From positions 186,001 to 250,000 of the forward strand of contig NZ_JACJKA010000001.1 in assembly GCF_016900355.1 (NCBI RefSeq): a stretch of DNA of 64,000 nt, in the 5' to 3' direction. The notes under the pieces were generated by a model. The model made no database searches, was not told where the DNA came from, and saw nothing but the letters and a program-made list of their open reading frames with translations. Made by a program: the position numbers and the translations under genes. This stretch comes from Bacteroides mediterraneensis. Its GTDB lineage: Bacteria; Bacteroidota; Bacteroidia; Bacteroidales; Bacteroidaceae. The number at the start of each line of letters is the position of its first letter. Position 1 is the first letter of the stretch. Of the stretch, positions 42,837 to 52,607 are shown one piece after another.

Positions 42837-44126
42837 ATGAATGAGCAGGTAATACAAAAACTAAAGATACTGACAGAATCCGCCAAATACGATGTGTCGT
42901 GCGCTTCCAGCGGTACTTCCCGCAAGAATACCAAAGGAGGAGTGGGAAATACCGTGGGCGGATGGGGCATCTGCCACAGCTTTTCGGAGGATGGACGCTG
43001 TATCTCCCTGCTCAAAATCATGCTGACCAACTACTGCATTTACGATTGCGCCTACTGCATCAACCGGGTAAGCAACGACATTCCGCGAGCCACGCTTTCC
43101 GTGACGGAACTGGTGGAACTGACTATGGAATTTTATCGAAGAAACTACATCGAGGGACTGTTCCTCAGCTCAGGAGTGGTGCGCAATCCCGACTACACCA
43201 TGGAGCGCTTGGTCCGAGTGGCCAAAGACTTACGGTTGGTGCACCGCTTCAACGGCTATATCCACCTGAAAAGCATCCCCGGCGCCAGTGAGGAACTGGT
43301 ACAGGAGGCCGGATTGTATGCCGACCGTCTCAGTGTCAACCTGGAAATCCCGACCGAAAAGAATTTAAAGCTGCTGGCCCCGGAGAAAGATCACCAGAGT
43401 GTATATCTCCCGATGAAATACATTCAGCAAGGGATTCTGACGCATCAGGAGGACCGGAAACATTACCGTCATGTGCCTCGTTTCGCCCCCGGCGGACAAA
43501 GTACGCAGATGATTGTCGGGGCTACGCCTGAAACCGACAAGGACATCCTGCAGGTTTCTTCCTCGCTCTATGAACAGCCCACCATGAAACGCGTGTATTA
43601 TTCAGGCTACATTTCGGTCAATACTTACGACAAGCGGCTGCCGACCTTAAAACAACCGCCTCTGGTCCGGGAGAACCGACTCTATCAGGCCGACTGGCTG
43701 CTACGCTTCTACCAGTTCAAGGTGGACGAGATCGTGGACGACCAGACGCCCAACCTGGATCTGGACATTGACCCGAAACTGGCCTGGGCCCTTCGCCATC
43801 CGGAGTTTTTCCCCGTGAACATCCAGACCGCCGATTATGAAGCCATCCTGCGCGTGCCGGGTATCGGAGTAAAATCTGCCCGCCTGATTGTAGCTTCCCG
43901 CCGTTTCTCACGCATCGGCTTCTATGAACTGAAAAAGATGGGGGCTGTGATGAAAAAAGCCAAATACTTTATCACCTGCAATGAACTGCCGGACAAGACC
44001 ATCCACGAACTGGGAGCTGCCGGTGTACGGAGACTGCTGCTTCCTACTCCCCGTAAAAAGACAGACGAACGGCAGTTGAGTTTTGACTTTGCAGAAACAG
44101 AAGAAGCTGCCTCCACACACAAGTGA
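42837..44126 (+). CDS. Putative DNA modification/repair radical SAM protein (TIGR03916 type)
   Basis: The 429-residue protein has the radical SAM cluster motif CIYDCAYC (about residues 64-71), an SPL-like barrel, and a C-terminal helix-hairpin-helix DNA-binding element VPGIGVKSARLIVASRR. This matches the rSAM_link_UDG family (TIGR03916), found beside a TIGR03915/DUF4130 partner and linked by name to uracil-DNA glycosylase-like domains. Its exact reaction is unknown. The partner gene lies about 1.2 kb downstream, separated by a gene on the other strand. The ATG at 42837 follows a -7 box. Confidence 0.88.
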   Translation: MNEQVIQKLKILTESAKYDVSCASSGTSRKNTKGGVGNTVGGWGICHSFSEDGRCISLLKIMLTNYCIYDCAYCINRVSNDIPRATLSVTELVELTMEFYRRNYIEGLFLSSGVVRNPDYTMERLVRVAKDLRLVHRFNGYIHLKSIPGASEELVQEAGLYADRLSVNLEIPTEKNLKLLAPEKDHQSVYLPMKYIQQGILTHQEDRKHYRHVPRFAPGGQSTQMIVGATPETDKDILQVSSSLYEQPTMKRVYYSGYISVNTYDKRLPTLKQPPLVRENRLYQADWLLRFYQFKVDEIVDDQTPNLDLDIDPKLAWALRHPEFFPVNIQTADYEAILRVPGIGVKSARLIVASRRFSRIGFYELKKMGAVMKKAKYFITCNELPDKTIHELGAAGVRRLLLPTPRKKTDERQLSFDFAETEEAASTHK

Positions 44127-44160
44127 AAGCAGCTTCTACCTTATTTTTTCATTCGTATCC

Positions 44161-45246
44161 TCAACGGATGGATACTTCCGTCACAGGCTGTTCCTTTACG
44201 GTATCCAACGGTACCGCTCTGTATTTGACACGCTGGAAATCAATCTTGTTCAAGTCAATGCTGCGGATAGATGCATTGTACATGGTACGGAAATAAATCA
44301 TCCGATGACGCATGTCCGTAGCCGAAGTCCACTGGGTGGCACTCGGGATATTGGCCGGAATCTTTCCTCCCTGAAACTCAATACCTACCGGAATATCGAA
44401 ATTGTTCAAAATCTGAAATCCCTGAAGCACCGTCTGGTGGGCATTTTCCTGCTGGGGAGCCGTAGTCTGATAGAAAGCAGCCCGCACGAAACGGGAAGGA
44501 GGCGTCACATCGCCCGGCATGCCCAGGAAACCACTTCCTGCCCCAAAAGAGCGCAAGGTAAGCTTACCGAATTCCTGAGGCTGTGCACTGCCGGCATAAA
44601 GATTCACATAATTGTTCAAGTTGGTCAGCTGCCACTCAAAACCCGGAGAGTTGGTCAATACACCCAATTCGTTTTCATAGAAATGCAGCTGCCCGTCTAC
44701 AATCTCCAACACCACCTGGCGTCCAGACACATCGGCAAACCGCCAGTGTACAGTGGAGGCACGTGGGTCAATGGCTACCACATGCACCTGTTTCAGGCTT
44801 TCCTTCACCTCGTCCACGGTCTGACAATTACCCAATACCCAGGCTACCAGCTGCAAATCGGCAATGGAAGAAGATTTCCACTCCGCCTTATACGCCTCGT
44901 ATTGCCCGTAGTTTGGGAAATAGAACAAACCGGCAGAAAGTCCTTTCTCGTTCAGACCTTCGGCCACAAATTCCTTCTGTTCTACCGAAAGGCCTACATA
45001 TCCGTATTTTGCCGTAAATTTCATGCCGTCCTGTCCACCAGGCACATACGACTGCGTGGTATAGCCACGCGGCACCACCACATAGCAACTGTTCAAATCA
45101 CTTCCACCCCATTCAATGGTACGGGCCAGAATGCGTGTACTGTCTTTTGCCGTCAAGGTAATGCCGGTACAAGCTTGTGAAGACTGTGACTGGAAGACGG
45201 CCACTGCGGCCATCAATCCCAAAAGCATAGATTTGTAATTCATCAT
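44161..45246 (-). CDS. Secreted linear-amide C-N hydrolase (choloylglycine hydrolase family)
   Basis: The 361-residue precursor has a signal peptide ending SSQA, and Cys follows at the predicted cleavage site (CTGITLTAKDSTRILARTIE), so signal cleavage would expose the Ntn nucleophile. Other family marks are the Arg in ILARTIEW, GLNEKGLSAGLFY, NSPGFEWQLTNLNNY and PSRFVRAAF. The family includes bile salt hydrolases and penicillin V acylases; sequence alone does not decide between them. It probably acts in the periplasm. It separates the two DNA-repair partner genes and is convergent with the radical SAM gene. Confidence 0.9.
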   Translation of the reverse strand: MMNYKSMLLGLMAAVAVFQSQSSQACTGITLTAKDSTRILARTIEWGGSDLNSCYVVVPRGYTTQSYVPGGQDGMKFTAKYGYVGLSVEQKEFVAEGLNEKGLSAGLFYFPNYGQYEAYKAEWKSSSIADLQLVAWVLGNCQTVDEVKESLKQVHVVAIDPRASTVHWRFADVSGRQVVLEIVDGQLHFYENELGVLTNSPGFEWQLTNLNNYVNLYAGSAQPQEFGKLTLRSFGAGSGFLGMPGDVTPPSRFVRAAFYQTTAPQQENAHQTVLQGFQILNNFDIPVGIEFQGGKIPANIPSATQWTSATDMRHRMIYFRTMYNASIRSIDLNKIDFQRVKYRAVPLDTVKEQPVTEVSIR

Positions 45247-45284
45247 TCACTCCATTTTTTAGTATACAACAAAAAATAGCTTGT

Positions 45285-45317
45285 TTTGTTTCGGTTGAGC
45301 GTTTTTTACTAATTTTG
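45285..45317 (+). promoter_or_regulatory. Promoter of the DUF4130 gene
   Basis: TTTG (45285-45288), 21 nt, TAATTTTG (45310-45317); the ATG is 47 bp further on. The gene therefore has its own promoter rather than depending on the radical SAM gene. Confidence 0.65.
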
Positions 45318-45364
45318 TTCCCCGAAAGCTTTTTCCAAAGATAGAAAAATTTCCACTAAAAAAC

Positions 45365-46132
45365 ATGATTATTTTTCAATATGATGCTACCTTCGAAGGC
45401 CTGCTCACTGCCTTGTTCGATGCCTATTTCCGCCGGGCCTTCCCCGACCTCCTGCTTGCAGAAAAGGAGCCACTGCCTCTTTTCTATGACGAAAGCCACC
45501 AGGTAGTGACCGACATGACCAAAGTGGAACGGGTGTGGAAGCTACTGTCACGGAAACTTTCCCGGAGTGCCCTGTCCTGCCTCACTTATTGCTGGCTTTC
45601 TGAAACGACAGAAGCTCCGATGCTGCTTTTCCGCTACCTGCGGAAAGTGACGGATGCACCGACTTCCATTGAACAAAATTTCGCCGACCCGGATGTACTC
45701 GGAGTATATCAGTTAAGTAAGAAAGTGGCAGGCGAACGGATGCGGGTACTTCAGTTCATGCGTTTCCAGAAAACGGCCGACCAAACTTATTTCGGTATCA
45801 TGGAACCGATATACAATGTATATCCGCTGACCATCCAGCATTTTCAGGACCGTTTTGCCGACCAATCATGGCTGATTTACGATGCCCGCCGCCGGTATGG
45901 ATACTATTACGACCGAAAAGACGTGAATGAAATTACATTTAAAGATTCACAAGCCGATTTTCTACGCTACGGCAAACTGCAAGATGAACTCCTGGATAAA
46001 AACGAAAAGCTTTTCCAAGAAGGCTGGAAAAGCTATTTTCACAGTGTATGCATCCAGTCCCGGCTCAATCCTGTGAAGCACAAAAAAGATATGCCGGTCC
46101 GTTTTTGGAAATACCTGACTGAAAAAGATTAA
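45365..46132 (+). CDS. DUF4130 / TIGR03915 putative DNA-repair partner protein
   Basis: The 255-residue protein starts [20 protein letters not shown] and has [22 protein letters not shown] and [10 protein letters not shown] elements, with FWKYLTEKD at its end, matching TIGR03915 (SAM_7_link). In many genomes it is encoded next to TIGR03916 and may be fused to a uracil-DNA glycosylase domain; here it stands alone. The biochemical role is unknown. Its 3' end overlaps truA by 4 bp (convergent). Confidence 0.87.
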   Translation: MIIFQYDATFEGLLTALFDAYFRRAFPDLLLAEKEPLPLFYDESHQVVTDMTKVERVWKLLSRKLSRSALSCLTYCWLSETTEAPMLLFRYLRKVTDAPTSIEQNFADPDVLGVYQLSKKVAGERMRVLQFMRFQKTADQTYFGIMEPIYNVYPLTIQHFQDRFADQSWLIYDARRRYGYYYDRKDVNEITFKDSQADFLRYGKLQDELLDKNEKLFQEGWKSYFHSVCIQSRLNPVKHKKDMPVRFWKYLTEKD

Positions 46133-46887
46133 GCAAACGGGAATAAATCGTCCGGATAGCCGATATCGACCAAGAAAAGGGCATGTCCCGGTACCGACGT
46201 GCCAGCACTGCAACGGTTTTTCTCTTCAATCACTTTCCGGAATCCTTCGACCGAGAGTTTTCCGCGTCCCACTTCCACCAGTGTTCCCACAATGGCTCGC
46301 ACCATGTTCCGCAAAAAGCGGTCGGCCTGAATGGTAAACACCCATTCCGTATCGCTTATCTGGTCCCAATGCGCCTGCATAATCTTGCAGTTGTTGGTCT
46401 TGACATCCGTGTGCAACTTGCTGAAACTGGTGAAGTCCGTATAGTCGAATAACGTCTGGGCCGCTTCGTTCATCTTCTCAAAATCCAGCGGCTGGAACAA
46501 CCTCCAGCAATAAGCCCGGTTGAACGGGTTCTTCTGTGTGGTGACATAATATTTATAGGTACGGTACGTGGCGTCGAAACGAGCATGTGCATCCTGATTT
46601 ACCCTTCTGACGCGATACACCGAGATGTCCGGCGGCAACAAACGGTTCAACTTATCCGTCACTACCGCCTCATCCAGCATCCTTTCCACCTCAAAATGAG
46701 CCACCATCAGACGGGCATGCACTCCAGCATCCGTACGCCCGGCACCAACAACCTCAATGGCATCATCCCGCAAAAAGGTATGCAAAGCCTTCATCAGCGT
46801 TTCCTGCACACTGCTTCCATTCGGCTGTATCTGCCAGCCATGATAATTGGTTCCGTCGTAAGCTAAATAAATGAAATACCTGAACAT
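46129..46887 (-). CDS. truA: tRNA pseudouridine(38-40) synthase TruA
   Basis: Starting at [20 protein letters not shown], the 252-residue protein has the TruA catalytic motif [12 protein letters not shown] with the nucleophilic Asp, the YKYYV strand and [20 protein letters not shown] near the C-terminus. It modifies U38-U40 in the tRNA anticodon arm. The short upstream extension to 46923 lacks support. It starts 11 bp after the M15-like lipoprotein gene on the same strand. Confidence 0.96.
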   Translation of the reverse strand: MFRYFIYLAYDGTNYHGWQIQPNGSSVQETLMKALHTFLRDDAIEVVGAGRTDAGVHARLMVAHFEVERMLDEAVVTDKLNRLLPPDISVYRVRRVNQDAHARFDATYRTYKYYVTTQKNPFNRAYCWRLFQPLDFEKMNEAAQTLFDYTDFTSFSKLHTDVKTNNCKIMQAHWDQISDTEWVFTIQADRFLRNMVRAIVGTLVEVGRGKLSVEGFRKVIEEKNRCSAGTSVPGHALFLVDIGYPDDLFPFA

Positions 46888-46898
46888 CACACTCTGAT

Positions 46899-47567
46899 TT
46901 ATCGGGCGGTAATATGGAAACACCCTTGTTTCAACTCATACTTCACATAGCAGCGGTCGGCCTTGCGAAGGTCGCGCAGCACTTCCGACAACACCAGCTT
47001 CAAGGTATCCGCACTTACGTCCTGCATGGGACGGCCGTCGGGGTCTTCCACCTTTTCAAAACGCTTCCAGCTCACATCAAACGTGGTTCCGTAAAAATGA
47101 CAGGAATTCAACGAAGCATTACCATTCGTACGACGCAGACGCTTCACATCGTCTTTCGTACGTGTCACGGAAGTCACAATCACCTTATTGGGGTTCAAGC
47201 CTTTGTTCTCCAATGAATCCAAAAAATTAACCCCAATCGTATCCAACAAGGCACTGGCCTGAGGCACCAGATAAGGAATGGAATGTGTCAGTGAATCCAG
47301 TCCGTAACGCTCACAAGCCGCAATCTCCACCAAACGGTCTTTCATTTCTTCCGCTTCTTCACGAGTACTGATGGGACGAATACCGATTTTCTTCGCTGTA
47401 GCCAGCTGCACATCGTTCAAATCACCAAACGAACGCTTGTAACTGATTACTCCCCTGATATTACGCGGATTATTCATTTTCATCGACATGTCCTTCTCCT
47501 TACATCCGACCAGACACATTCCAGCCAGCAAGGCCACTGCAAGGCACGACTTGAGTAATAGCTTCAT
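46899..47567 (-). CDS. Lipoprotein with M15 peptidase-like fold (DUF5715-like)
   Basis: Starting at [20 protein letters not shown], the 222-residue protein has a lipobox (MCLVGC). The motifs [13 protein letters not shown] and [10 protein letters not shown] match the zinc-binding S/N-H-x-x-G-x-A/T-x-D-V and H-x-H/H-I-T positions of M15 D-Ala-D-Ala peptidases. It could trim peptidoglycan crosslinks in the periplasm. I match it tentatively to DUF5715. A -7 box (CAAAGATA on the + strand, 47595-47602) precedes it. Confidence 0.75.
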   Translation of the reverse strand: MKLLLKSCLAVALLAGMCLVGCKEKDMSMKMNNPRNIRGVISYKRSFGDLNDVQLATAKKIGIRPISTREEAEEMKDRLVEIAACERYGLDSLTHSIPYLVPQASALLDTIGVNFLDSLENKGLNPNKVIVTSVTRTKDDVKRLRRTNGNASLNSCHFYGTTFDVSWKRFEKVEDPDGRPMQDVSADTLKLVLSEVLRDLRKADRCYVKYELKQGCFHITAR

Positions 47568-47686
47568 TTCTTCCTTATCCTTTTTAATTCGCGACAAAGA
47601 TAACACAAAAAACCTATAAACCTACATTATTACTTTTAGTTATCACACATAAAAAAAGGTGAATAGGACATTCCACCAAAAACACC

Positions 47687-47694
47687 TATCTTTG
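47687..47694 (+). promoter_or_regulatory. -7 box of the YeiH-like gene
   Basis: TATCTTTG matches TAnnTTTG and lies 49 bp before the ATG at 47744. No clear TTTG is 19-21 nt upstream. Confidence 0.5.
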
Positions 47695-47743
47695 CGCCGG
47701 ATTCAAGAAAACAATTATTCTATACACATAAAAACAAGTCTAT

Positions 47744-48820
47744 ATGTTTGAAAAAGGAAACAGAGCCAATACCTTGCACGGTATTCTTTTGATTGCACTA
47801 TTCTCTTTTGCGGCATTCTACATTGCCGAAATTCCCTTTGTCAAAAGCCTCTCGTTCAGTCCGCTGATTGTCGGTATCATTTTGGGTATGCTGTATGCCA
47901 ACAGCTTGCGCAACAAACTCCCTGAAACATGGGTCCCCGGTATCAAATTCTGTACCAAGCAAATTCTGCGGGCCGGTATCGTACTCTACGGATTCCGACT
48001 GACCCTGACACAGGTAGCCGCCGTAGGACTTCCGGCAGTGGTCGTAGATATCATCATCGTAGCCGGAACCATTTTCCTTGGAGTATGGCTGGGCAAACTG
48101 CTCAAGATGGATAAGGATACTTCGCTGATGACTGCTACCGGCAGTGCCATCTGTGGAGCGGCAGCCGTACTGGGTGCTGAACCGGTGGTAAAATGTGAAG
48201 GACATAAAACGGCCATTGCCGTATCCACTGTGGTCATCTTCGGAACCATCTCCATGTTCCTCTATCCCATCATGTACCGTGCCGGATTGCTGGATGCACT
48301 GGGTAATACGGGAGTAGCCATCTACACCGGAAGTACTCTGCATGAAGTAGCCCACGTGGCAGGTGCTGGAAATGCTATGGACCCGACCGACACTTTGGGA
48401 ATCGCCGGCACAGCTACCATTACCAAAATGATTCGTGTGATGATGCTGGCTCCGGTACTGGTCATCATGAGCTTTGCGCTGGCCGGAAGAAAGAAGAAAA
48501 ATGCGGAAGGAAAAGCCGAAAAGAGCAAGATTACCATTCCTTGGTTTGCTTTCGGATTCATCGGCATCATCTGCCTTAACTCCCTGCTGCAATACCTCAC
48601 AGGAGCTGAAACAGTAAAGGATATCCCCTTGAACGGAGCCATTGAATACATTGATACCTTCATGCTGACAATGGCCATGACGGCATTGGGAACAGACACC
48701 AGTCTGGAGAAATTCAAGCAGGCCGGAGCCAAACCGTTCCTGCTGGCAGGATTGCTCTACATCTGGTTGTTAGTAGGTGGTTACCTGCTGACACAATACA
48801 TCACTCCGATGTTCGCGTAA
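47744..48820 (+). CDS. YeiH-family putative sulfate exporter
   Basis: The 358-residue protein has about ten membrane helices and the UPF0324/YeiH marks: SPLIVGIILGMLYANSL, ILRAGIVLYGFRLTL, ATGSAICGAAAVLGAEPV and STLHEVAHVAGAG. It is an inner-membrane transporter; the sulfate export name comes from homologs and is not certain for this protein. It has its own promoter, and a strong terminator follows. Confidence 0.9.
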   Translation: MFEKGNRANTLHGILLIALFSFAAFYIAEIPFVKSLSFSPLIVGIILGMLYANSLRNKLPETWVPGIKFCTKQILRAGIVLYGFRLTLTQVAAVGLPAVVVDIIIVAGTIFLGVWLGKLLKMDKDTSLMTATGSAICGAAAVLGAEPVVKCEGHKTAIAVSTVVIFGTISMFLYPIMYRAGLLDALGNTGVAIYTGSTLHEVAHVAGAGNAMDPTDTLGIAGTATITKMIRVMMLAPVLVIMSFALAGRKKKNAEGKAEKSKITIPWFAFGFIGIICLNSLLQYLTGAETVKDIPLNGAIEYIDTFMLTMAMTALGTDTSLEKFKQAGAKPFLLAGLLYIWLLVGGYLLTQYITPMFA

Positions 48821-48846
48821 ACTTCAGACTTACATCACATACAATT

Positions 48847-48886
48847 AAAAATGGAGGCAATCCTTACGGTTGCCTCCATTTTTTTA
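48847..48886. terminator. Bidirectional terminator between the YeiH-like and AraC genes
   Basis: The perfect 14-bp stem AAAAATGGAGGCAA (48847-48860) / TTGCCTCCATTTTT (48870-48883) has A- and T-runs on both flanks. Confidence 0.92.
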
Positions 48887-48894
48887 TTACTCCA

Positions 48895-49740
48895 CTATTT
48901 ATTACGATACTGCTTGGGCGACATACCCGTATAGCGCTTGAAATACTTTCCAAAGAAAGAAATATCTGAAAAGTTCAACGAATAAGCGATTTCCTGCACG
49001 GTCATGTCCGTGGAACGAAGTTTGGCCTGCGCATCGCGTATAATAAATGAAGAAAGAATATCGGTCAGTGTTTTTCCAGTCACTTTCTTTACGGTCGTAC
49101 TCAGATGCTGTGGCGAAAGATGCAATTTTTCGGCATAGAAAGAGACGTTCCGCTCCGTCTTGTAATACTGCACCACAATCCGCACCAGCTCTTTCACAAT
49201 CTCCTGGTTACGGTTGTACCTGGGCGAATCATCCTCCCCTCTTTCTTTATAGACCCCACCCAATGACAGCAGCAACTGTGTATAAATCAGACTGACCTGC
49301 ATTTCCGTCATCTCATCCTTTATTTTCTGACGACGAATCAATAGCCGAATGCTGTCACGGAACAGTTCAAATTTCTGTTTCTCCATATCTATCACCGGAC
49401 GTTCGAATATATAAGGAGTATATTCCACCGTATACGAAAACAATTTTGCTTCCTCTATCAGTTTCCTTGAAAAGGCCACAAATATAAACCGGCAATCCTT
49501 GCTTTGCTCTTCAATCTGAAAGAACATCCCTGGAAATAGAATGGCCAGAGAGCCTTCTTTCATCTCATAATGCGTCAAGTGAATTTTCACCCGACAACTT
49601 CCCCTCAGACACAAAAGAAAAAGACATCCCGGAAATGGAGCAGAAACCTGAAACAACTGTCTGAAGCCGCCCGTCATGTCTATACCCGCTATCATCTGCT
49701 GATTTTCGGGCAACAAATCAAGCTTTTCCAATTTTTTCAT
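48895..49740 (-). CDS. AraC-family transcriptional regulator
   Basis: The 281-residue protein has an N-terminal cupin-like sensing region and a C-terminal AraC DNA-binding domain (about 180-281) with both helix-turn-helix motifs: FYAEKLHLSPQHLSTTVKKV and VQEIAYSLNFSDISFFGKYF, ending KRYTGMSPKQYRNK. It may regulate the divergent or neighbouring transporters, but no operator can be identified. A -7 box (CAAATATA on the + strand) lies at 49764-49771. Confidence 0.92.
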   Translation of the reverse strand: MKKLEKLDLLPENQQMIAGIDMTGGFRQLFQVSAPFPGCLFLLCLRGSCRVKIHLTHYEMKEGSLAILFPGMFFQIEEQSKDCRFIFVAFSRKLIEEAKLFSYTVEYTPYIFERPVIDMEKQKFELFRDSIRLLIRRQKIKDEMTEMQVSLIYTQLLLSLGGVYKERGEDDSPRYNRNQEIVKELVRIVVQYYKTERNVSFYAEKLHLSPQHLSTTVKKVTGKTLTDILSSFIIRDAQAKLRSTDMTVQEIAYSLNFSDISFFGKYFKRYTGMSPKQYRNK

Positions 49741-49820
49741 TCTATCACTCTATTATCAAAAGACAAATATAGAAGTTCTACCAATAGATTCCAACACAAA
49801 GGGAGATACAATGCGTTAAA

Positions 49821-49857
49821 AAGAAAAAAAGAAAAGCCGGACAAATTCCGGCTTTTT
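49821..49857 (-). terminator. Terminator of the DUF308 gene
   Basis: AAAAGCCGGA and TCCGGCTTTT (49832-49841 / 49847-49856) form a hairpin. Read on the minus strand it is followed by TTTTCTTTTTTT. Confidence 0.85.
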
Positions 49858-49858
49858 A

Positions 49859-50428
49859 TTAATCTTTTATTTCTTCAATCGTGACTATATCTTCAATTTG
49901 GCTCTTTTTCCTGCGGAAACGTATCAATCGGAAAAGGTCCATCAAGGCATATACAATGAACGATACTCCCAGCACAATAAATGGAATTTCTGCGGTTTCA
50001 AACGGATTGAACAAAACCGTAATACCTGCCGCCAGCACCAACACCGGCACTACATACACACCAAACGGCACCGGCATGAATGAACGAGCTGCAATCAGAT
50101 TGGCCAGCTGACTGATTCCTCCCAACACTAACAATACACCGAGTACATACATCAATACGCCTACAAAAAAAGAAGGCATAATAATGAGCCATATCCCAAA
50201 GAAAGTACTACCCAAGGCCACAATCGGGAATACCGGACGAGGAGCTTCTGTCTTTCTACGGTTCAGTATGGCCAGATAGGAAATCAACCCAATCAGACCA
50301 GGAAGCAAAAACAAGACTCCAATGGTTATCACCAAGTAATTCACTGCCACATCAGGCCATGTCACGAGCAGGATTCCGAGGATCAATGCACAAAGTGAAC
50401 CAACCAATGCATAATTCAAAGATTTCAT
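49859..50428 (-). CDS. DUF308 / HdeD-like membrane protein
   Basis: The 189-residue protein has six hydrophobic segments in pairs (ALVGSLCALILGILLVTW; LVITIGVLFLLPGLIGLISY; GVLMYVLGVLLVLGGISQLA), the DUF308 pattern shared with the E. coli acid-resistance membrane protein HdeD. A charged C-terminal tail follows. Function in this organism is unknown. It is driven by an excellent promoter. Confidence 0.85.
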   Translation of the reverse strand: MKSLNYALVGSLCALILGILLVTWPDVAVNYLVITIGVLFLLPGLIGLISYLAILNRRKTEAPRPVFPIVALGSTFFGIWLIIMPSFFVGVLMYVLGVLLVLGGISQLANLIAARSFMPVPFGVYVVPVLVLAAGITVLFNPFETAEIPFIVLGVSFIVYALMDLFRLIRFRRKKSQIEDIVTIEEIKD

Positions 50429-50455
50429 ACATTCATCTGTTTAAAATTCATTACT

Positions 50456-50486
50456 CAAAGGTAAGTAAAAAGTATCAATTCACAAA
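50456..50486 (-). promoter_or_regulatory. Consensus promoter of the DUF308 gene
   Basis: On the minus strand TTTG (50483-50486), 19 nt, TACCTTTG (50456-50463) is a perfect match to the Bacteroidetes consensus. The start codon is 27 bp downstream. Confidence 0.85.
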
Positions 50487-50514
50487 CAAATACTTCAAAA
50501 GGATAATCCATAGA

Positions 50515-52602
50515 TTATCCCGCATAACTATGCATGCCTCCTAACACATAATTCACTCCAAAATACGTCATCAATACCGTGGAAAAGGCCAAAATCAGAT
50601 ATAAATGAAAAACACCGGGACGCTGAAACAAAGGAAAACTCTTCCAATGAAAAGCTGCTCCATAAACCAAAAAAGTGATTAAAGCCCACACCTCTTTCGG
50701 ATCCCATGTCCAATAACTCCCCCAAGAAACATTGGCCCAGACCGCCCCAATAAAAATACCTACACCTAACAACAGCACCGCAGGGTAAAGCAGCAATCGG
50801 CAACATAAAGTAAGACGTTCCATCTGAGCCACCTGTTTCCGTACCACAAGAGCCAAAAGACTGCACAAACAAATAAAGGCAAACAATGCATACGAAATCA
50901 TGATAAGAGACACATGAATACTCAACCAAGGAGAAAGCAATACCGGCATCAATGGGGTAATCTGCGGATTCTTTTCTCCCAACCAGGCAACCAACAACAC
51001 CCATCCGGACAGCAACAAACCTGACGGCAGGAGTAATACCAAACGACGTTGCCAGATACAAGCACCTAACAGCAGACAACCGGCTAAAAAAAGCATCGTT
51101 TCCGGCCCATTTCCAAGCGGGATACGACCTCCAATATACCATCGAAGCAGATAAGCCCCCCAATGTACAAGACACGATGTCCAAAGCCCAACCTTCAATA
51201 CAACATAAACCCAATTTTGTCTATAGTTGCCTTGAGGAACTACCACATAAAAACGTAGCCACCAGAAAAAGCCTACAATTCCCAGAAAAAGGTTGCACAT
51301 AAACAAAATTTTGGAAAAAGGAATCGCATTGTAGCACAATTCTGCTTGAACCCGAAGAGATGACAATGGCTCTACACTTCCATCAGTCGGCAAAGGTCGG
51401 ATAAGCGTACCCTTTTTCAACATCAAGACCATACCCACTTTTTCATCCAGTTCCCGTATCTCTTTCTCCAATTTCTCTGCCTGATGCTGTTCCAGCCATC
51501 CTTTGAAAAGTCCACTCTGCCTTTTTCTCTGCCATTCGTTCCACACTTTTTCCAAACGATAATTCTTTCCGTCGAATAAATCCACCAAAGCTACATGGTC
51601 AGACTTCAACTTTAACATCTGACGAAGATTTTCACTCTTCACGTAAAACATCGGTTCATGCTGCCACTCTTCGGGATATAATAACCAGCTTGCCACTACC
51701 TGTTCAGGAGTTAAGCCTTGATAGGTGTCACTTCCACATAACTTCAACGTAAAATCACGGGCCAAAGTATTAAACGGTACCACCCGATCCTGATAAATAA
51801 CCTGACGTGTTTTCAGCTTTTCCGCATCCTGCCGTGCTAACACACGTACTGGCTGAGCCTGCAGGATTGGTAATGATATCCCCCATAACACACAAATCAA
51901 GCCTACCTTTCTCCAAGCCGGATGATGCAGCAAGTTCCTAAAGGTTTCCCTCCGACTCACCAGCAAACAGACCGCAGAAAAAAGCAGACACACATATCCT
52001 GCATAGGTCACAGCAATGCCCCAAGGATCATGATTGACACTCAACCAGCTACCAGACCAATCGGTATCGAAAGATGACTGATAGAAACGATAACCGTCTA
52101 CCGAAAGAATATGATTCATTGAAATAATTTCTTTACGCTCTTCTCCCTTCACCCGGCAGGTCACATAACTTAAATAATCCATCGGAGCTTCCGTACCCGG
52201 ATAATATGCCACCCTGAAACTGTCCAACCGGATATGAAAAGGCATTTCCTGTGAAACCTGATCAGAAGTTGCCACAAACAAATTGGTCTCCTTCCCTTGT
52301 TCAAGATGTACATACCCTTTCTCTCCCGTCAAAAAGGTAAGCAAGGCCCCTCCTAATATGACCAGGAGGGAGCCGTGCCACCACACAACGGAGAAACGCA
52401 TTCCCTGCCGGTACTTTCCCAGCACCCGCAACAGGACACAAGCTAACGTTCCCCACAAGCTACAAAACCATAAAGAACGATAAATATGAGTTTCCACAAA
52501 AGAAGTTCCATATACTTGCTCCAGCAAAGTGGCTGCAACCAACACCATAATCAGGGTTACATAAAGAAAGATTCCAACTATTTTCCATCCACGTACTTCC
52601 AT
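50515..52602 (-). CDS. Fused cytochrome c synthase CcsBA (ResB-CcsA)
   Basis: The 695-residue membrane protein joins a ResB/CcsB-like N-terminal half (helices at about 12-30, 45-62 and 75-92, then a periplasmic domain) to a CcsA half with six or more helices and the WWD heme-handling motif WANVSWGSYWTWDPKEVWAL (about residue 625). Such fusions export heme and attach it to CxxCH motifs (System II). Its place in the same operon as two CxxCH proteins fits this role. The ATG at 52602 is preferred over a TTG at 52611. Confidence 0.9.
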   Translation of the reverse strand: MEVRGWKIVGIFLYVTLIMVLVAATLLEQVYGTSFVETHIYRSLWFCSLWGTLACVLLRVLGKYRQGMRFSVVWWHGSLLVILGGALLTFLTGEKGYVHLEQGKETNLFVATSDQVSQEMPFHIRLDSFRVAYYPGTEAPMDYLSYVTCRVKGEERKEIISMNHILSVDGYRFYQSSFDTDWSGSWLSVNHDPWGIAVTYAGYVCLLFSAVCLLVSRRETFRNLLHHPAWRKVGLICVLWGISLPILQAQPVRVLARQDAEKLKTRQVIYQDRVVPFNTLARDFTLKLCGSDTYQGLTPEQVVASWLLYPEEWQHEPMFYVKSENLRQMLKLKSDHVALVDLFDGKNYRLEKVWNEWQRKRQSGLFKGWLEQHQAEKLEKEIRELDEKVGMVLMLKKGTLIRPLPTDGSVEPLSSLRVQAELCYNAIPFSKILFMCNLFLGIVGFFWWLRFYVVVPQGNYRQNWVYVVLKVGLWTSCLVHWGAYLLRWYIGGRIPLGNGPETMLFLAGCLLLGACIWQRRLVLLLPSGLLLSGWVLLVAWLGEKNPQITPLMPVLLSPWLSIHVSLIMISYALFAFICLCSLLALVVRKQVAQMERLTLCCRLLLYPAVLLLGVGIFIGAVWANVSWGSYWTWDPKEVWALITFLVYGAAFHWKSFPLFQRPGVFHLYLILAFSTVLMTYFGVNYVLGGMHSYAG

Positions 52603-52607
52603 AGATT

